Source: Micromonospora echinaurantiaca (GTDB taxonomy: Bacteria > Actinomycetota > Actinomycetes > Mycobacteriales > Micromonosporaceae). From it: a stretch of 64,000 bases of DNA. Position 1 is the first letter of the stretch. Each line of letters starts with the position of its first letter. The notes beneath the pieces are model-generated. The model saw only the letters and a program-made list of their open reading frames with translations, was not told where the DNA came from and did not search any database. Both the position numbers and the translations under genes were made by a program. This document shows, in pieces, positions 7,834-16,922 of the stretch. The stretch spans positions 5,447,001-5,511,000 of the forward strand of contig NZ_LT607750.1 in assembly GCF_900090235.1 (NCBI RefSeq). Reading direction: 5' to 3'.

Positions 7834-8790
7834 ATGGAGAACGATCACACGGTGCCGGAGCCGGCCGAGGCCGCCGCTCTGGACGCGTACTCCCGGGTGG
7901 TCACGACCGTGGCGGCCCGGGTGCTGCCCAGCGTGGCCGCGCTGTCGGTGCGGACCGCGCGGGGGGCCGGCGCCGGCTCCGCGGTCACCGTGGGCGCCGA
8001 CGGCCTCCTGCTGACCAGCGCACACGTGGTGCAGGGTGCCGGGAGCGGGACGGCGAGCTTCGCCGACGGCACCGAGACCCGGTTCCGGGTGGTCGGCGCC
8101 GACCCGCTGTCCGACCTGGCGGTGCTCCGGGTCGACGAGGCCACCGTGCCGCCGGTCGAGCTGGGCGACGCCGACGCGCTGCGGATCGGCCAGCTGGTGG
8201 TCGCCGTCGGCAACCCGATGGGGCTGGCCGGCTCGGTCACCGCCGGCGTGGTCTCCGGGCTGGGCCGCTCGCTGCCCGCCCGGGACGGCCGGGTGACCCG
8301 GCTGATCGAGGACGTCATCCAGACCGACGCCGCACTGAACCCGGGCAACTCCGGCGGCGCGCTCGCCGACTCGGCCGGCCGGGTGATCGGGGTGAACACC
8401 GCTGTCGCCGGCTACGGGCTCGGGCTGGCCGTGCCGATCAACACCACCACCCGGCAGATCATCGCCGACCTGACCACCGACGGCCGGGTCCGGCGGGCCT
8501 GGCTCGGCGTCGCCGGGGCGCCGGTGCCGCTGCCGCCGGAGGTCGCCGCGCGCACCGGCCAGCGGCGCGGCCTGCGGGTGGTGGAGGTGGTGCCGGGCAG
8601 CCCGGCCGGGGTGGCCGGGATCTACCTGGGCGACGTCATCGTCTCGGCCGGCGGACGGCCGGTCCGCGACGGCCAGGGCCTGCAACGGCTGATGCTCGGC
8701 CGGGCGATCGGCACCCGGCTGCCGGTCACCGTGCTGCGCAAGGGCGCCTTCGTCGACGTGGTGGCGGTGCCCACCGAACTGACCCGCTGA
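7834..8790 (+). CDS. HtrA/DegP-like trypsin-type serine protease with PDZ domain, no signal peptide
   Basis: Protein of 318 aa with a complete catalytic triad: His64 (TSAHVV), Asp94 (SDLAVLRV) and Ser173 (GNSGG). One PDZ domain follows at about 225-310 (VVPGSPAGVAGIYLGDVI). Unlike most actinobacterial HtrA proteins, no signal peptide or membrane segment is visible at the N-terminus, which suggests a cytoplasmic quality-control protease. The ATG at 7834 is the first start that covers the domain; only weak ribosome binding sequence precedes it. The gene stands alone and ends 14 bases before a strong bidirectional terminator. Confidence 0.9.
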   Translation: MENDHTVPEPAEAAALDAYSRVVTTVAARVLPSVAALSVRTARGAGAGSAVTVGADGLLLTSAHVVQGAGSGTASFADGTETRFRVVGADPLSDLAVLRVDEATVPPVELGDADALRIGQLVVAVGNPMGLAGSVTAGVVSGLGRSLPARDGRVTRLIEDVIQTDAALNPGNSGGALADSAGRVIGVNTAVAGYGLGLAVPINTTTRQIIADLTTDGRVRRAWLGVAGAPVPLPPEVAARTGQRRGLRVVEVVPGSPAGVAGIYLGDVIVSAGGRPVRDGQGLQRLMLGRAIGTRLPVTVLRKGAFVDVVAVPTELTR

Positions 8791-8804
8791 GTCCGCCACA
8801 GCGA

Positions 8805-8837
8805 ACGGGCCGCTCCCCCGGAGGGGAGGCGGCCCGT
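8805..8837. terminator. Bidirectional terminator between convergent genes
   Basis: A long GC-rich inverted repeat (ACGGGCCGC TCCCC, short loop CGGA, GGGGA then GCGGCCCGT with one bulged G). It sits between the protease gene on the plus strand and cystathionine beta-synthase on the minus strand, so it can serve both. Confidence 0.8.
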
Positions 8838-8854
8838 GCGCGGTCAGTGCTCGG

Positions 8855-10225
<1,371 letters not shown>

Positions 10226-10307
10226 CTCGTTGTGCCCTTCTCCTCCGGCGCCGGCGCCGGCGGCCGGGCTGGTGATTCGCGGTTTCCCGGGCCCAGGGTA
10301 CGTCGGG

Positions 10308-10664
10308 TCAGGGCACCACGTGACCGGGGATCACCGACCGGCGACGCTCCTCCCACTCCAGGAAGCGCTCGGTCTCGGCGAGCACGCTGCCGGCCAGCCA
10401 GGTGACCATGACCGCGTCGTCGGCCAGGCCGAAGATCGCCAGCGGGATCTCCGGGAGCAGGTCGACCGGCGAGACGATGTACGCCGTCGCCGCGGTCATC
10501 AGGGCCAGCCGGAGGCCGCCGTCGTACTCGCCGCGGGCGGTGGCCCGGATCATCCGGGGCAGCGCCGCCAGCCGCGCCCCGAGCGACGGGCCGCCCCGCG
10601 CGCCGGCCATCAGCGCCCGCGCCAGCGCGGTGAAGGCCGCGCTCCGCTTCAACGTCTTCGCCAT
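10308..10664 (-). CDS. YkvA/DUF1232 family small membrane protein
   Basis: Protein of 118 aa with the DUF1232 signature YIVSPVDLLPEI...FGLADDAVM, a hydrophobic hairpin followed by an amphipathic segment. The function of the family is not settled. The ATG at 10662-10664 (MAKTLKR) is chosen because GGAAGAG precedes it; the upstream extension to 10784 is compositionally unlike a protein. It lies upstream of cbs on the same strand, with an 82-base gap. Confidence 0.85.
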   Translation of the reverse strand: MAKTLKRSAAFTALARALMAGARGGPSLGARLAALPRMIRATARGEYDGGLRLALMTAATAYIVSPVDLLPEIPLAIFGLADDAVMVTWLAGSVLAETERFLEWEERRRSVIPGHVVP

Positions 10665-10813
10665 CTCTTCCGCCCCTCTCCGGGTGCCAGGGTGCCGCGC
10701 CCGCGCAACCCCCGCGCCGACCGGCCCGGCCGGCACCGGTACTGGTACCCAGTCGTCGTGTTCCCGGCACCCGCCCGCCGGCACGACGACAGCGTCCTGT
10801 CGTGCCGGCGCGA

Positions 10814-10819
10814 TAATGT
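10814..10819 (+). promoter_or_regulatory. -10 box TAATGT of a leaderless transcript
   Basis: TAATGT is followed by six bases and then the ATG at 10826. No ribosome binding site is present, so the SGNH hydrolase gene is probably translated from a leaderless mRNA. The same geometry recurs at several genes in the window. Confidence 0.5.
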
Positions 10820-10825
10820 CGCCTC

Positions 10826-11878
10826 ATGGGGGTCGCTGGTTCCGTCGTACCGGTTGGTCCGGGCTGGCAGCGCGCCCGGCGGGTCGCCCGCCTGGCGGCG
10901 ATCGGCACGGGCGCCACGGTGGCGGCCGCGGCGGCGACCACCGGGGTGCTGCTCGGCCAGGCCCGGCAGGCCCGGCGCACCATCCCGATGGCCGAGGCCC
11001 CGCCGCCGCGCTGCGACGGGGTCTACGGCGCCAAGCTGCCCGGCCCGCCGGTCACCGTGGTCATCCTCGGTGACTCCTCGGCGGCCGGCTACGGGGTGCA
11101 CCGGCGCCGGGAGACACCCGGCGCGCTGCTCGCCACCGGCCTGTCCCGCCGGTTGCAGCGGCCGGTCCGGCTGCACCGGTTCGCCGTGGTCGGCGCGATC
11201 TCCGCCGGGCTCCGGCACCAGGTGGAGGCGGCACTGGAGTGCCAGCCCGACATCGCGGTGATCCTGATCGGCGGCAACGACGTCACCAACCGCACCCCGC
11301 TCGGGCTCGCCGTGCGCTACCTGGTCGAGGCGGTCCGCGCGCTGCGCGCCGCCGGCTGCGAGGTGGTCGTCGGCACCTGCCCCGACCTGGGCGCCATCCG
11401 GCCGATCCAGCCGCCGCTGCGCTGGCTGGCCCGGCGCTGGAGCCGCCAGCTCGCCGCCGCGCAGACGGTGGCCGTGGTCGAGGCCGGCGGCTGGACGGTC
11501 TCCCTCGGCGATCTGCTCGGCCCCCGGTTCGCGGCCGAGCCCACCCGGATGTTCGCCTGGGACCGCTTCCACCCGTCCGCCGAGGGCTACGCGGTGGCCG
11601 CCGCCGCGCTGCTGCCGACCATCCTCTCCGCGCTGGGCGCCGGGCCGGAACGCCGGCCTGCGCCGGTGCGCGGAGAAGGCGTACGGTCGCTGCCGGAGGC
11701 CGCGCAGGAGGCGGCCCGGCACGCGGGCACCGAGGTCAGCGGCACCCAGGTCCGAGGCCGCGACCGAGGTCCCGCCGGACGGTGGGCGCAGCTGCGTCGG
11801 CGGGCGTTCTTCGGGGCCGGTGCCGTGCCGCAACCCGGTCGCGCCACCGACTCACCCACAGTGGAGGGACTGGCATGA
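10826..11878 (+). CDS. SGNH/GDSL hydrolase, membrane-anchored (paralogue 1)
   Basis: Esterase/lipase-like protein (350 aa). A hydrophobic N-terminal segment (about 21-46) serves as signal anchor. SGNH block I is GDSSAAG with Ser84; the third block is GGND near 152; the last block is DRFHPSAEGY near 247, with the catalytic Asp/His pair. A basic tail of about 75 residues follows the domain. The next real gene is a paralogue with the same blocks, and the two are linked by three tandem repeat mini-ORFs. The stop overlaps the first repeat start (ATGA at 11875). The substrate (acyl or acetyl ester) is unknown. Confidence 0.88.
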   Translation: MGVAGSVVPVGPGWQRARRVARLAAIGTGATVAAAAATTGVLLGQARQARRTIPMAEAPPPRCDGVYGAKLPGPPVTVVILGDSSAAGYGVHRRRETPGALLATGLSRRLQRPVRLHRFAVVGAISAGLRHQVEAALECQPDIAVILIGGNDVTNRTPLGLAVRYLVEAVRALRAAGCEVVVGTCPDLGAIRPIQPPLRWLARRWSRQLAAAQTVAVVEAGGWTVSLGDLLGPRFAAEPTRMFAWDRFHPSAEGYAVAAAALLPTILSALGAGPERRPAPVRGEGVRSLPEAAQEAARHAGTEVSGTQVRGRDRGPAGRWAQLRRRAFFGAGAVPQPGRATDSPTVEGLA

Positions 11879-11949
11879 GCGAGCGAGTCATCAGGCTCAG
11901 CGCGGGGGTGCCTCATGACGGCACGCAGCGCAGCGGAGTGCCGTCATGA
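11875..11949 (+). repeat. Family 1 coupled repeat, unit 1 (71-bp variant)
   Basis: This mini-ORF starts on the ATGA overlap with the first SGNH gene and stops on the ATGA of the next unit, 71 bases later. It is the 80-bp unit with 9 bases (three codons of the SERSERIV segment) missing, so the coding frame and the overlaps are kept. It contains a perfect 12-bp inverted repeat (arms 11913-11924 and 11938-11949) whose right arm ends in the next ATGA. Confidence 0.9.
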
Positions 11950-12029
11950 GCGAGCGCAGCGAGCGAATCGTCAGGCTCAGCGCGGGGGTGCCTCATGGCG
12001 GCACGCAGCGCAGCGGAGTGCCGTCATGA
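11946..12029 (+). repeat. Family 1 coupled repeat, unit 2 (80 bp)
   Basis: A full 80-bp unit encoding a 27-residue peptide (MSERSERIV ... TQRSGVPS). Start and stop both lie in ATGA overlaps with the flanking units. It is identical to unit 3 by eye, which suggests a recent tandem duplication. Confidence 0.9.
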
Positions 12030-12109
12030 GCGAGCGCAGCGAGCGAATCGTCAGGCTCAGCGCGGGGGTGCCTCATGGCGGCACGCAGCGCAGCGGAGTG
12101 CCGTCATGA
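12026..12109 (+). repeat. Family 1 coupled repeat, unit 3 (80 bp)
   Basis: Same sequence as unit 2. Its stop overlaps the ATG of the second SGNH hydrolase (ATGA at 12106-12109). The downstream gene itself begins ATG AGC GAG, like the repeat, as expected if insertion occurred at an RTGAGC target. Confidence 0.9.
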
Positions 12110-12909
12110 GCGAGCAGATGATCACCTCGGGGATCGCCCGCCGGCTGGGCCGGGCGGCGGCGCTCTCCCTGCTCGCCGGCACGGTGGGCGGCGCGGCCGT
12201 CCTCGCCGGCCAGGCCTTCCTCGCCCGCCACCGCCAGTACGCCCAACCCGAGCTGGGGCTCGCGCTGCGCGCCACGGTCGGGCGGTCCGGCGCCCCGCCG
12301 CTGCGGCTGGTGCTGCTCGGTGACTCGTCGGCCCTCGGGGTCGGCGTCGCCCGCCTCGACGACACCATCGGCGGCCAGCTGGCCAACCTGCTCGCCGAGG
12401 GCCCGTCCGGGCGGCAGGTCCACCTGTCCAGCGTCGGCGTCTCCGGCTCCCGCGCCACCGACCTGGCCACCCAGGTGGCCCGGGCACTGCTCGGTGAGCG
12501 GCCCGACGTGGCGGTGATCCTGATCGGCGCCAACGACGCCACCAGCCTGCGCCGGCCGGCCGACGCCGCCGCGTACCTCGGCGCGGCGGTGCACCGGCTG
12601 CGTGAGGCCCGGGTGGAGGTCGTCGTCGGCACCTGCCCCGATCTCGGCGCGGTACGCGCGATCGCGCCCCCGCTGCGGCAGCTCGTCGGCTGGTCCGGGC
12701 GGCGCATCGCCCGCGCCCAGACCGCCGCGGTGCTCGACGCCGGCGGCACGGTGGTCGACCTGGCCACCGAGACCGGGCCGGTGTTCCGGGCCGACGCCGG
12801 CACCCTCTGCCACGACGGTTTCCACCCCTCCGCCGACGGCTACCGGGTCTGGGCGCACGCCCTGCTGCCCGCCGTCGCCGCCGCGGCGGCCGTCGCCTCC
12901 CGCCACTGA
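12106..12909 (+). CDS. SGNH/GDSL hydrolase, membrane-anchored (paralogue 2)
   Basis: A 267-residue protein homologous to the gene before the repeats. N-terminal membrane anchor at about 17-40; block I GDSSALG with Ser74; GAND in block III; DGFHPSADGY near the C-terminus. It lacks the basic tail of paralogue 1. The start at 12106 is set by the ATGA overlap with the last repeat unit. An alternative frame through the repeats (from 11995) is open and in frame, so an extended N-terminus is formally possible but would consist only of repeat sequence. Confidence 0.88.
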   Translation: MSEQMITSGIARRLGRAAALSLLAGTVGGAAVLAGQAFLARHRQYAQPELGLALRATVGRSGAPPLRLVLLGDSSALGVGVARLDDTIGGQLANLLAEGPSGRQVHLSSVGVSGSRATDLATQVARALLGERPDVAVILIGANDATSLRRPADAAAYLGAAVHRLREARVEVVVGTCPDLGAVRAIAPPLRQLVGWSGRRIARAQTAAVLDAGGTVVDLATETGPVFRADAGTLCHDGFHPSADGYRVWAHALLPAVAAAAAVASRH

Positions 12910-13080
12910 CCCACGCCCCACCGGCGACGCGGATCGCCCGATGCCCGGGCTCGGCGCCCCTGGCCCCGCGCCCGGCGCCCGAGGGGCACGGGCGCCCGAA
13001 GCCCTCCCGACGCCAGCCGAAGCCCGAGCCCCGAGACCGAAGGCCCGACGCCCGAGGCCGGAAGCCCGAGGCCGGCAAGA

Positions 13081-13152
13081 TCGTGCTTGATCCTGGATGT
13101 AGTGGCCTTCGGGGCGCCGCTCCGACGCCACCACATTTAGGATCGAGCGTGA
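13081..13152. repeat. Palindromic intergenic element, family B copy 1 (degenerate)
   Basis: The left arm 13081-13106 and right arm 13127-13152 pair over 26 positions with about six mismatches or wobble pairs. The left arm contains GATCCTGGATGTAGTGGC, which also occurs at 43088-43105 in a better conserved copy. It is a REP-like element located between genes. Confidence 0.7.
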
Positions 13153-13254
13153 TCATGCGGCGACCGGCGACCGGCGACCGCCGACCGGCGATCCGCGGGC
13201 GGCGACCGGCTCCAGGGGTGACATTTCCCGCCGGGTGCGCGCCTTCCGCGCCAA

Positions 13255-13273
13255 GTTACCCGCGGGTTAACGT
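13255..13273 (+). promoter_or_regulatory. Leaderless promoter with overlapping palindromic operator (thiolase)
   Basis: GTTACCCGCGGGTTAAC (13255-13271) is an imperfect palindrome around CCCGCGGG. It overlaps a -10 box TAACGT (13268-13273), which is followed by six bases and the ATG at 13280. A regulator binding here would block the promoter. The family of that regulator is not known from this window. Confidence 0.4.
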
Positions 13274-13279
13274 TGGTTC

Positions 13280-14542
13280 ATGCCGACTGAGTCGTCCCGC
13301 GACGCTGTCATCGTCGCCACCGCCCGCTCCCCCATCGGCCGGGCGCACAAGGGGTCCCTGCGCGAGGTCCGGCCGGACGACCTCGCCGCGACCATCGTCC
13401 AGGCCGCGCTCGACAAGATCCCGGCGCTCGACCCGACCGAGATCGACGACCTCTACCTCGGATGCGGCCTGCCCGGCGGCGAGCAGGGCTTCAACATGGC
13501 CCGCGTGGTGGCCACCCTGATGGGCCTGGACGGCCTGCCGGGCGCCACCGTCACCCGCTACTGCGCGTCGTCGCTGCAGACCACCCGGATGGCGATGCAC
13601 GCGATCCGGGCGGGCGAGGGTGACGTCTTCATCTCCGCCGGCGTGGAGTGCGTCTCCCGCTACGCCCGTGGCAACTCCGACGCCCTGCCGCCGGAGGCGC
13701 AGGCGCTGGTCGGTGGCGGCTGGGAGAACCCGCGGTTCGCCGAGGCGCGTCAGCGGTCGAAGGCGCGCGCCGAGGCCGGCGCCCCGGTGTGGACCGACCC
13801 GCGGGAGGCCGGCGAGCTGCCGGACATCTACCTCGCCATGGGGCAGACCGCCGAGAACCTGGCCCAGGTGTACGACGTGACCCGCGCCGACATGGACGAG
13901 TTCGGCGTACGCAGCCAGAACCTGGCCGAGAAGGCGATCGCCGACGGTTTCTGGGCCCGGGAGATCACCCCGGTGACCACCCCGGACGGCACCGTGGTCA
14001 GCACCGACGACGGCCCGCGTCCCGGCGTCACCCTGGAGGGTGTCGCCGGACTGAAGCCGGTGTTCCGCCCGGACGGCCGGATCACCGCCGGCAACTGCTG
14101 CCCGCTCAACGACGGCGCCGCCGCCGTGGTGGTGATGAGCGCCCAGCGGGCCCGGGACCTGGGGCTCACCCCGCTGGCCCGGATCGTCTCCACCGGCGTC
14201 ACCGCGCTCTCCCCGGAGATCATGGGCCTCGGCCCGGTCGAGGCGTCCAAGCAGGCGCTGAAGCGGGCCGGCATGACCATCGACGACGTCGACCTGGTGG
14301 AGATCAACGAGGCGTTCGCCGCGCAGGTGATCCCCTCCTACCGCCAGCTCGGCATCCCGCTGGAGAAGCTGAACGTGGCTGGCGGCGCCATCGCCGTGGG
14401 GCACCCGTTCGGCATGACCGGCGCCCGGATCACCGGCACCCTGCTCAACGCGCTGGAGTGGCACGACAAGACCATCGGCCTGGAGACGATGTGCGTCGGC
14501 GGTGGCCAGGGCATGGCCATGGTGCTCGAACGCCTCAGCTGA
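13280..14542 (+). CDS. Acetyl-CoA C-acetyltransferase (thiolase)
   Basis: Thiolase (420 aa) that cleaves 3-ketoacyl-CoA or condenses acyl-CoAs in fatty-acid metabolism. The acylated nucleophile is Cys95 (YCASS). The C-terminal half has NEAFA, GGAIAVGHPFG (His) and CVGGGQG (second Cys), so all catalytic residues are present. The 420-residue length fits the FadA/degradative type. There is no ribosome binding site at the ATG; a -10 box six bases upstream suggests a leaderless mRNA. No partner beta-oxidation gene is adjacent. Confidence 0.93.
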   Translation: MPTESSRDAVIVATARSPIGRAHKGSLREVRPDDLAATIVQAALDKIPALDPTEIDDLYLGCGLPGGEQGFNMARVVATLMGLDGLPGATVTRYCASSLQTTRMAMHAIRAGEGDVFISAGVECVSRYARGNSDALPPEAQALVGGGWENPRFAEARQRSKARAEAGAPVWTDPREAGELPDIYLAMGQTAENLAQVYDVTRADMDEFGVRSQNLAEKAIADGFWAREITPVTTPDGTVVSTDDGPRPGVTLEGVAGLKPVFRPDGRITAGNCCPLNDGAAAVVVMSAQRARDLGLTPLARIVSTGVTALSPEIMGLGPVEASKQALKRAGMTIDDVDLVEINEAFAAQVIPSYRQLGIPLEKLNVAGGAIAVGHPFGMTGARITGTLLNALEWHDKTIGLETMCVGGGQGMAMVLERLS

Positions 14543-14683
14543 GCCCGCCGCCGGCCGGTCACGCCCGTCACCACGCCGCATCCCGGCGAAGACGGCCGTG
14601 GCCGGCACAGCGGACCGCAAGACCGGCCGTGACCGGCGCTGGCCGCGTCGTGCCGTGGGCGCAGGGCAAGCCGTACGCCCGGG

Positions 14684-15004
14684 TCAGAGCGCGCTGCGGG
14701 TCGCCGTCACCTCGGCGGCGGCCCGCGCCAGCACCTCGGGTGGCGGGCCGGCGGCGACCAGGTCGGCGGCGACCACCCGGAGCTGGTCGGGCAGGGCGAG
14801 GTCGTTGTCGAGCCGGGGCACCGTACGGCGGGGCTGCCCCTCTGCGTCGGCGGCCAGGTTGGCCACCTCCTGCACCAGCCGGTGCACCAGGTCCCCCCGC
14901 GCGGCGTTGCCGCCGGCCGCCTGGGCCGCCCAGCGCGGCTGCTCCCAGTGCCCCACCTGCCGCACCAGCAGCTCCACCGCCCGCCCCAACTCCATCCCAC
15001 TCAC
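14684..15004 (-). CDS. Conserved hypothetical protein (106 aa)
   Basis: A soluble, mostly helical, Ala/Leu-rich protein with GNAARGDLVHRLVQEVANLA in the middle and PRLDNDLALPDQLRVVA later. I recognise the pattern as a small actinobacterial protein without assigned function. The GTG at 15004 lies six bases after TAGGGT (15016-15011), a leaderless arrangement; the ATG three codons later is an alternative. Confidence 0.65.
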   Translation of the reverse strand: MSGMELGRAVELLVRQVGHWEQPRWAAQAAGGNAARGDLVHRLVQEVANLAADAEGQPRRTVPRLDNDLALPDQLRVVAADLVAAGPPPEVLARAAAEVTATRSAL

Positions 15005-15010
15005 CCACCC

Positions 15011-15016
15011 ACCCTA
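15011..15016 (-). promoter_or_regulatory. -10 box TAGGGT of a leaderless transcript
   Basis: TAGGGT on the minus strand, six bases before the GTG start at 15004. Confidence 0.45.
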
Positions 15017-15054
15017 CGACCACCACCCGCCCCCACCCGGCCCAACCCGCAGGC

Positions 15055-15115
15055 GTCGATCATGAAGTTGTTGACCACTCGATCGGCGTGTCGCGACAAC
15101 AACTTCATGATCGAC
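15055..15115. repeat. Palindromic intergenic element, family A copy 1
   Basis: Perfect 19-bp arms (15055-15073 and 15097-15115, core GATCATGAAGTTGTTG) around a 23-base loop ending CGGCGTGTCGCGA. Copies with the same arms are at 37252 and 52211, and the 37252 copy shares the loop. It lies 18 bases downstream of the Bax-inhibitor gene stop (minus strand), so it may also act as a terminator. Confidence 0.85.
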
Positions 15116-15132
15116 GGGAGTGCACCGGGGGG

Positions 15133-15882
15133 TCAGCGGCGGAGGTAGGAGAGGAGGCGGAGGATCTGCCAGTAGAGGAAGATCAGGCCGACCAACATGC
15201 CGAACGCGCAGAGCCAGGCGTACCGGCGGGGTAGGCCGGCGCGGATGGATCGCTCGACCAGGTCGAAGTCGAGGATGAAGCTGAGCGCGCCCGCGATGAT
15301 CGCGACCACCGAGAACGCGTACGCCGGCCAGCCGACCTCGCCGGTGAGGCTGTAGATCTCCAGCCCTTGCCGGCCGGTGACCAGGTAGACGGCCAGGTTG
15401 ACCAGGCTGATCGCGACGATCCCGAGCAGCGTGCCGACCACCAGCCGGGCCAGCAGCGGCGTGGCCCGGACCAGCCGGGCCCGGTAGAGCAGCGCCATGC
15501 CGAGGAAGACGCCGAAGGTGCCCGCCACCGCCTGCACCACGATGCCCGGGTAGACCAGTTCGAACGCCCGGCTGGCCACGCCCAGCAGCAGCCCCTGGAG
15601 CAGGGCGTAGCCGACGATCGGCACCGGGTTGGCGATGCCGCGCCAGGAGATCACCACGGCGAGCACCAGCCCGGCCAGCGCGGTGCCGGTCAGCGCGGCG
15701 GGCACCCAGACCGCCTGCGGCACCACCACCCAGGCGACCGCGGCGGTGAGCCCGGTGAGCAGCAGCAGCCCGACCGTGCGCACGACCACGTCGTCGACGG
15801 TCATCGCCTCCGCGCCGCCGACCCGCCGCTGCACCCGACTGGTCTCGTCCAGCCGAGTCAACACCGGGTTGCTGCTGCGCAC
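15133..15882 (-). CDS. Bax inhibitor-1/YccA family membrane protein (short paralogue)
   Basis: Integral membrane protein (249 aa) with seven predicted hydrophobic segments and the family ending GMLVGLIFLYWQILRLLSYLRR. It begins SSNPVLTRL, the same N-terminal motif as its neighbour (TSNPVLARL), so the two are tandem paralogues. The GTG at 15882 has GGAGGAGGCGAC upstream. BI-1 proteins are proposed ion channels or stress proteins; no specific bacterial role can be read from the sequence. Confidence 0.88.
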   Translation of the reverse strand: MRSSNPVLTRLDETSRVQRRVGGAEAMTVDDVVVRTVGLLLLTGLTAAVAWVVVPQAVWVPAALTGTALAGLVLAVVISWRGIANPVPIVGYALLQGLLLGVASRAFELVYPGIVVQAVAGTFGVFLGMALLYRARLVRATPLLARLVVGTLLGIVAISLVNLAVYLVTGRQGLEIYSLTGEVGWPAYAFSVVAIIAGALSFILDFDLVERSIRAGLPRRYAWLCAFGMLVGLIFLYWQILRLLSYLRR

Positions 15883-16106
15883 GTCGCCTCCTCCGCCGCG
15901 TACCCCTCGCTGTCACTCTGCCCCGGACGGCCCGGTGGTGGCGGGCAAACGCCACGGCCCACCGCGGCCCGCGAAGCGACGGGAGGCCGGAGAGCGACGG
16001 CGGCCGGAAAGCCACGGTGCGCGGCCCGGAAGCGACGGGGCCGGCCAGAAAGCGACGGCGCCCGCCCCCGGGTGCGGGGACGGGCGCCGGTCGGCTGCGG
16101 GCGAGG

Positions 16107-16922
16107 TCAGTCGTCGCCCTGGAAGTAGCTCAGCAGGCGGAGCACCTCCAGGTAGAGCCAGACCAGGCTGACCAGGATGCCGAAAGCGGCCACCCAGGAG
16201 TAGCGCTGCGGCAGGCCCATCCGGACGCCGTCCTCGACCTCCTTGAAGCTGAGCACGAAGCTCAACGAGGCGACCACGATGCAGACCAGGCTGAAGCCGA
16301 TGGCCAGCGGGCTGCCGTCGCGCAGGCCGGTGTTGACGCCGAAGAGCGCGAACACGAGGTTGATCAGCATGACCGCGAACAGGCCGGCCATGACGGCGAT
16401 CATGCCCTTGACGAACTTCGGGGTCGCCCGGATGACCTTCGCCTTGTAGAGCATGGCCATCAGGAAGAAGACCCCGAAGGTGGCCACCACGGCCTGCAGC
16501 ACGATGCCGTCGTAGAGCGACTCGAAGGCCTTGCTGACCATGCCGACGAAGACGCCCTCGACGACGGCGTACGTGACGACCAGCGCCGGGTTCGCCATCC
16601 GGGAGAACGAGATGATCAGGCCGAGCACCAGACCGACGATCGCGGCGCCCATCCAGGCGACGCCGACCAGCGCGTCAGGCACGAGCACCCAGGCGGCCGC
16701 GGCGGAGACGCCGAGGATGCCCAGGAGCGTGACGGTCTTGACCACCACGTCGTCGAGCGTCATGGGGGCGACGGTGGGCGGAGCGACCGGGTAGCCCGCC
16801 TCCGTCGGGTACTGCTGGGGGTAGCCGGGCTGTCCGTAGGGCCCGGTCGGGGCGTACCCGGCGGAGCGCTCCCGCTCGGCCGCCTGGCCGAGCCGGGCGA
16901 GCACCGGGTTCGAAGTCTTCAC
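16107..16922 (-). CDS. Bax inhibitor-1/YccA family membrane protein (long paralogue)
   Basis: A 271-residue membrane protein with a proline/tyrosine/glycine-rich N-terminal stretch (GPYGQPGYPQQYP, about 25-45) before seven hydrophobic segments, ending VSLVWLYLEVLRLLSYFQGDD. The GTG at 16922 (VKTSNPVLARL) is chosen because GAGGGAGG lies at correct spacing; the longer frame to 16970 adds a His-rich stretch unlike the paralogue. A 224-base gap, containing a repeated AAGCGACGG-type stretch, separates it from the short paralogue downstream. Confidence 0.9.
   Translation of the reverse strand: MKTSNPVLARLGQAAERERSAGYAPTGPYGQPGYPQQYPTEAGYPVAPPTVAPMTLDDVVVKTVTLLGILGVSAAAAWVLVPDALVGVAWMGAAIVGLVLGLIISFSRMANPALVVTYAVVEGVFVGMVSKAFESLYDGIVLQAVVATFGVFFLMAMLYKAKVIRATPKFVKGMIAVMAGLFAVMLINLVFALFGVNTGLRDGSPLAIGFSLVCIVVASLSFVLSFKEVEDGVRMGLPQRYSWVAAFGILVSLVWLYLEVLRLLSYFQGDD

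Larger units (their letters stand above)
12910..13279. other. Intergenic region: low-complexity DNA, palindrome and operator
   Basis: About 370 bases with no gene. The first 170 are low-complexity CCGA/GCCCGAG-type sequence. Then comes an imperfect 26-bp palindrome of the CCTGGATGTAGTGG type (13081-13152). Next are short tandem GCGACCGG repeats (about 13157-13185), and finally the promoter and operator of the thiolase gene. Confidence 0.6.

Noticed and set aside
11995..12105. N-terminal extension of the second SGNH hydrolase through the repeats
   Set aside because: The frame is open only because the repeats are open in more than one frame; the ATGA overlap and the membrane anchor favour the start at 12106.
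12910..13080. Minus-strand frames through the low-complexity region after the second SGNH gene
   Set aside because: Translations are simple Arg/Ala/Gly/Pro repeats without start signals; treated as noncoding.
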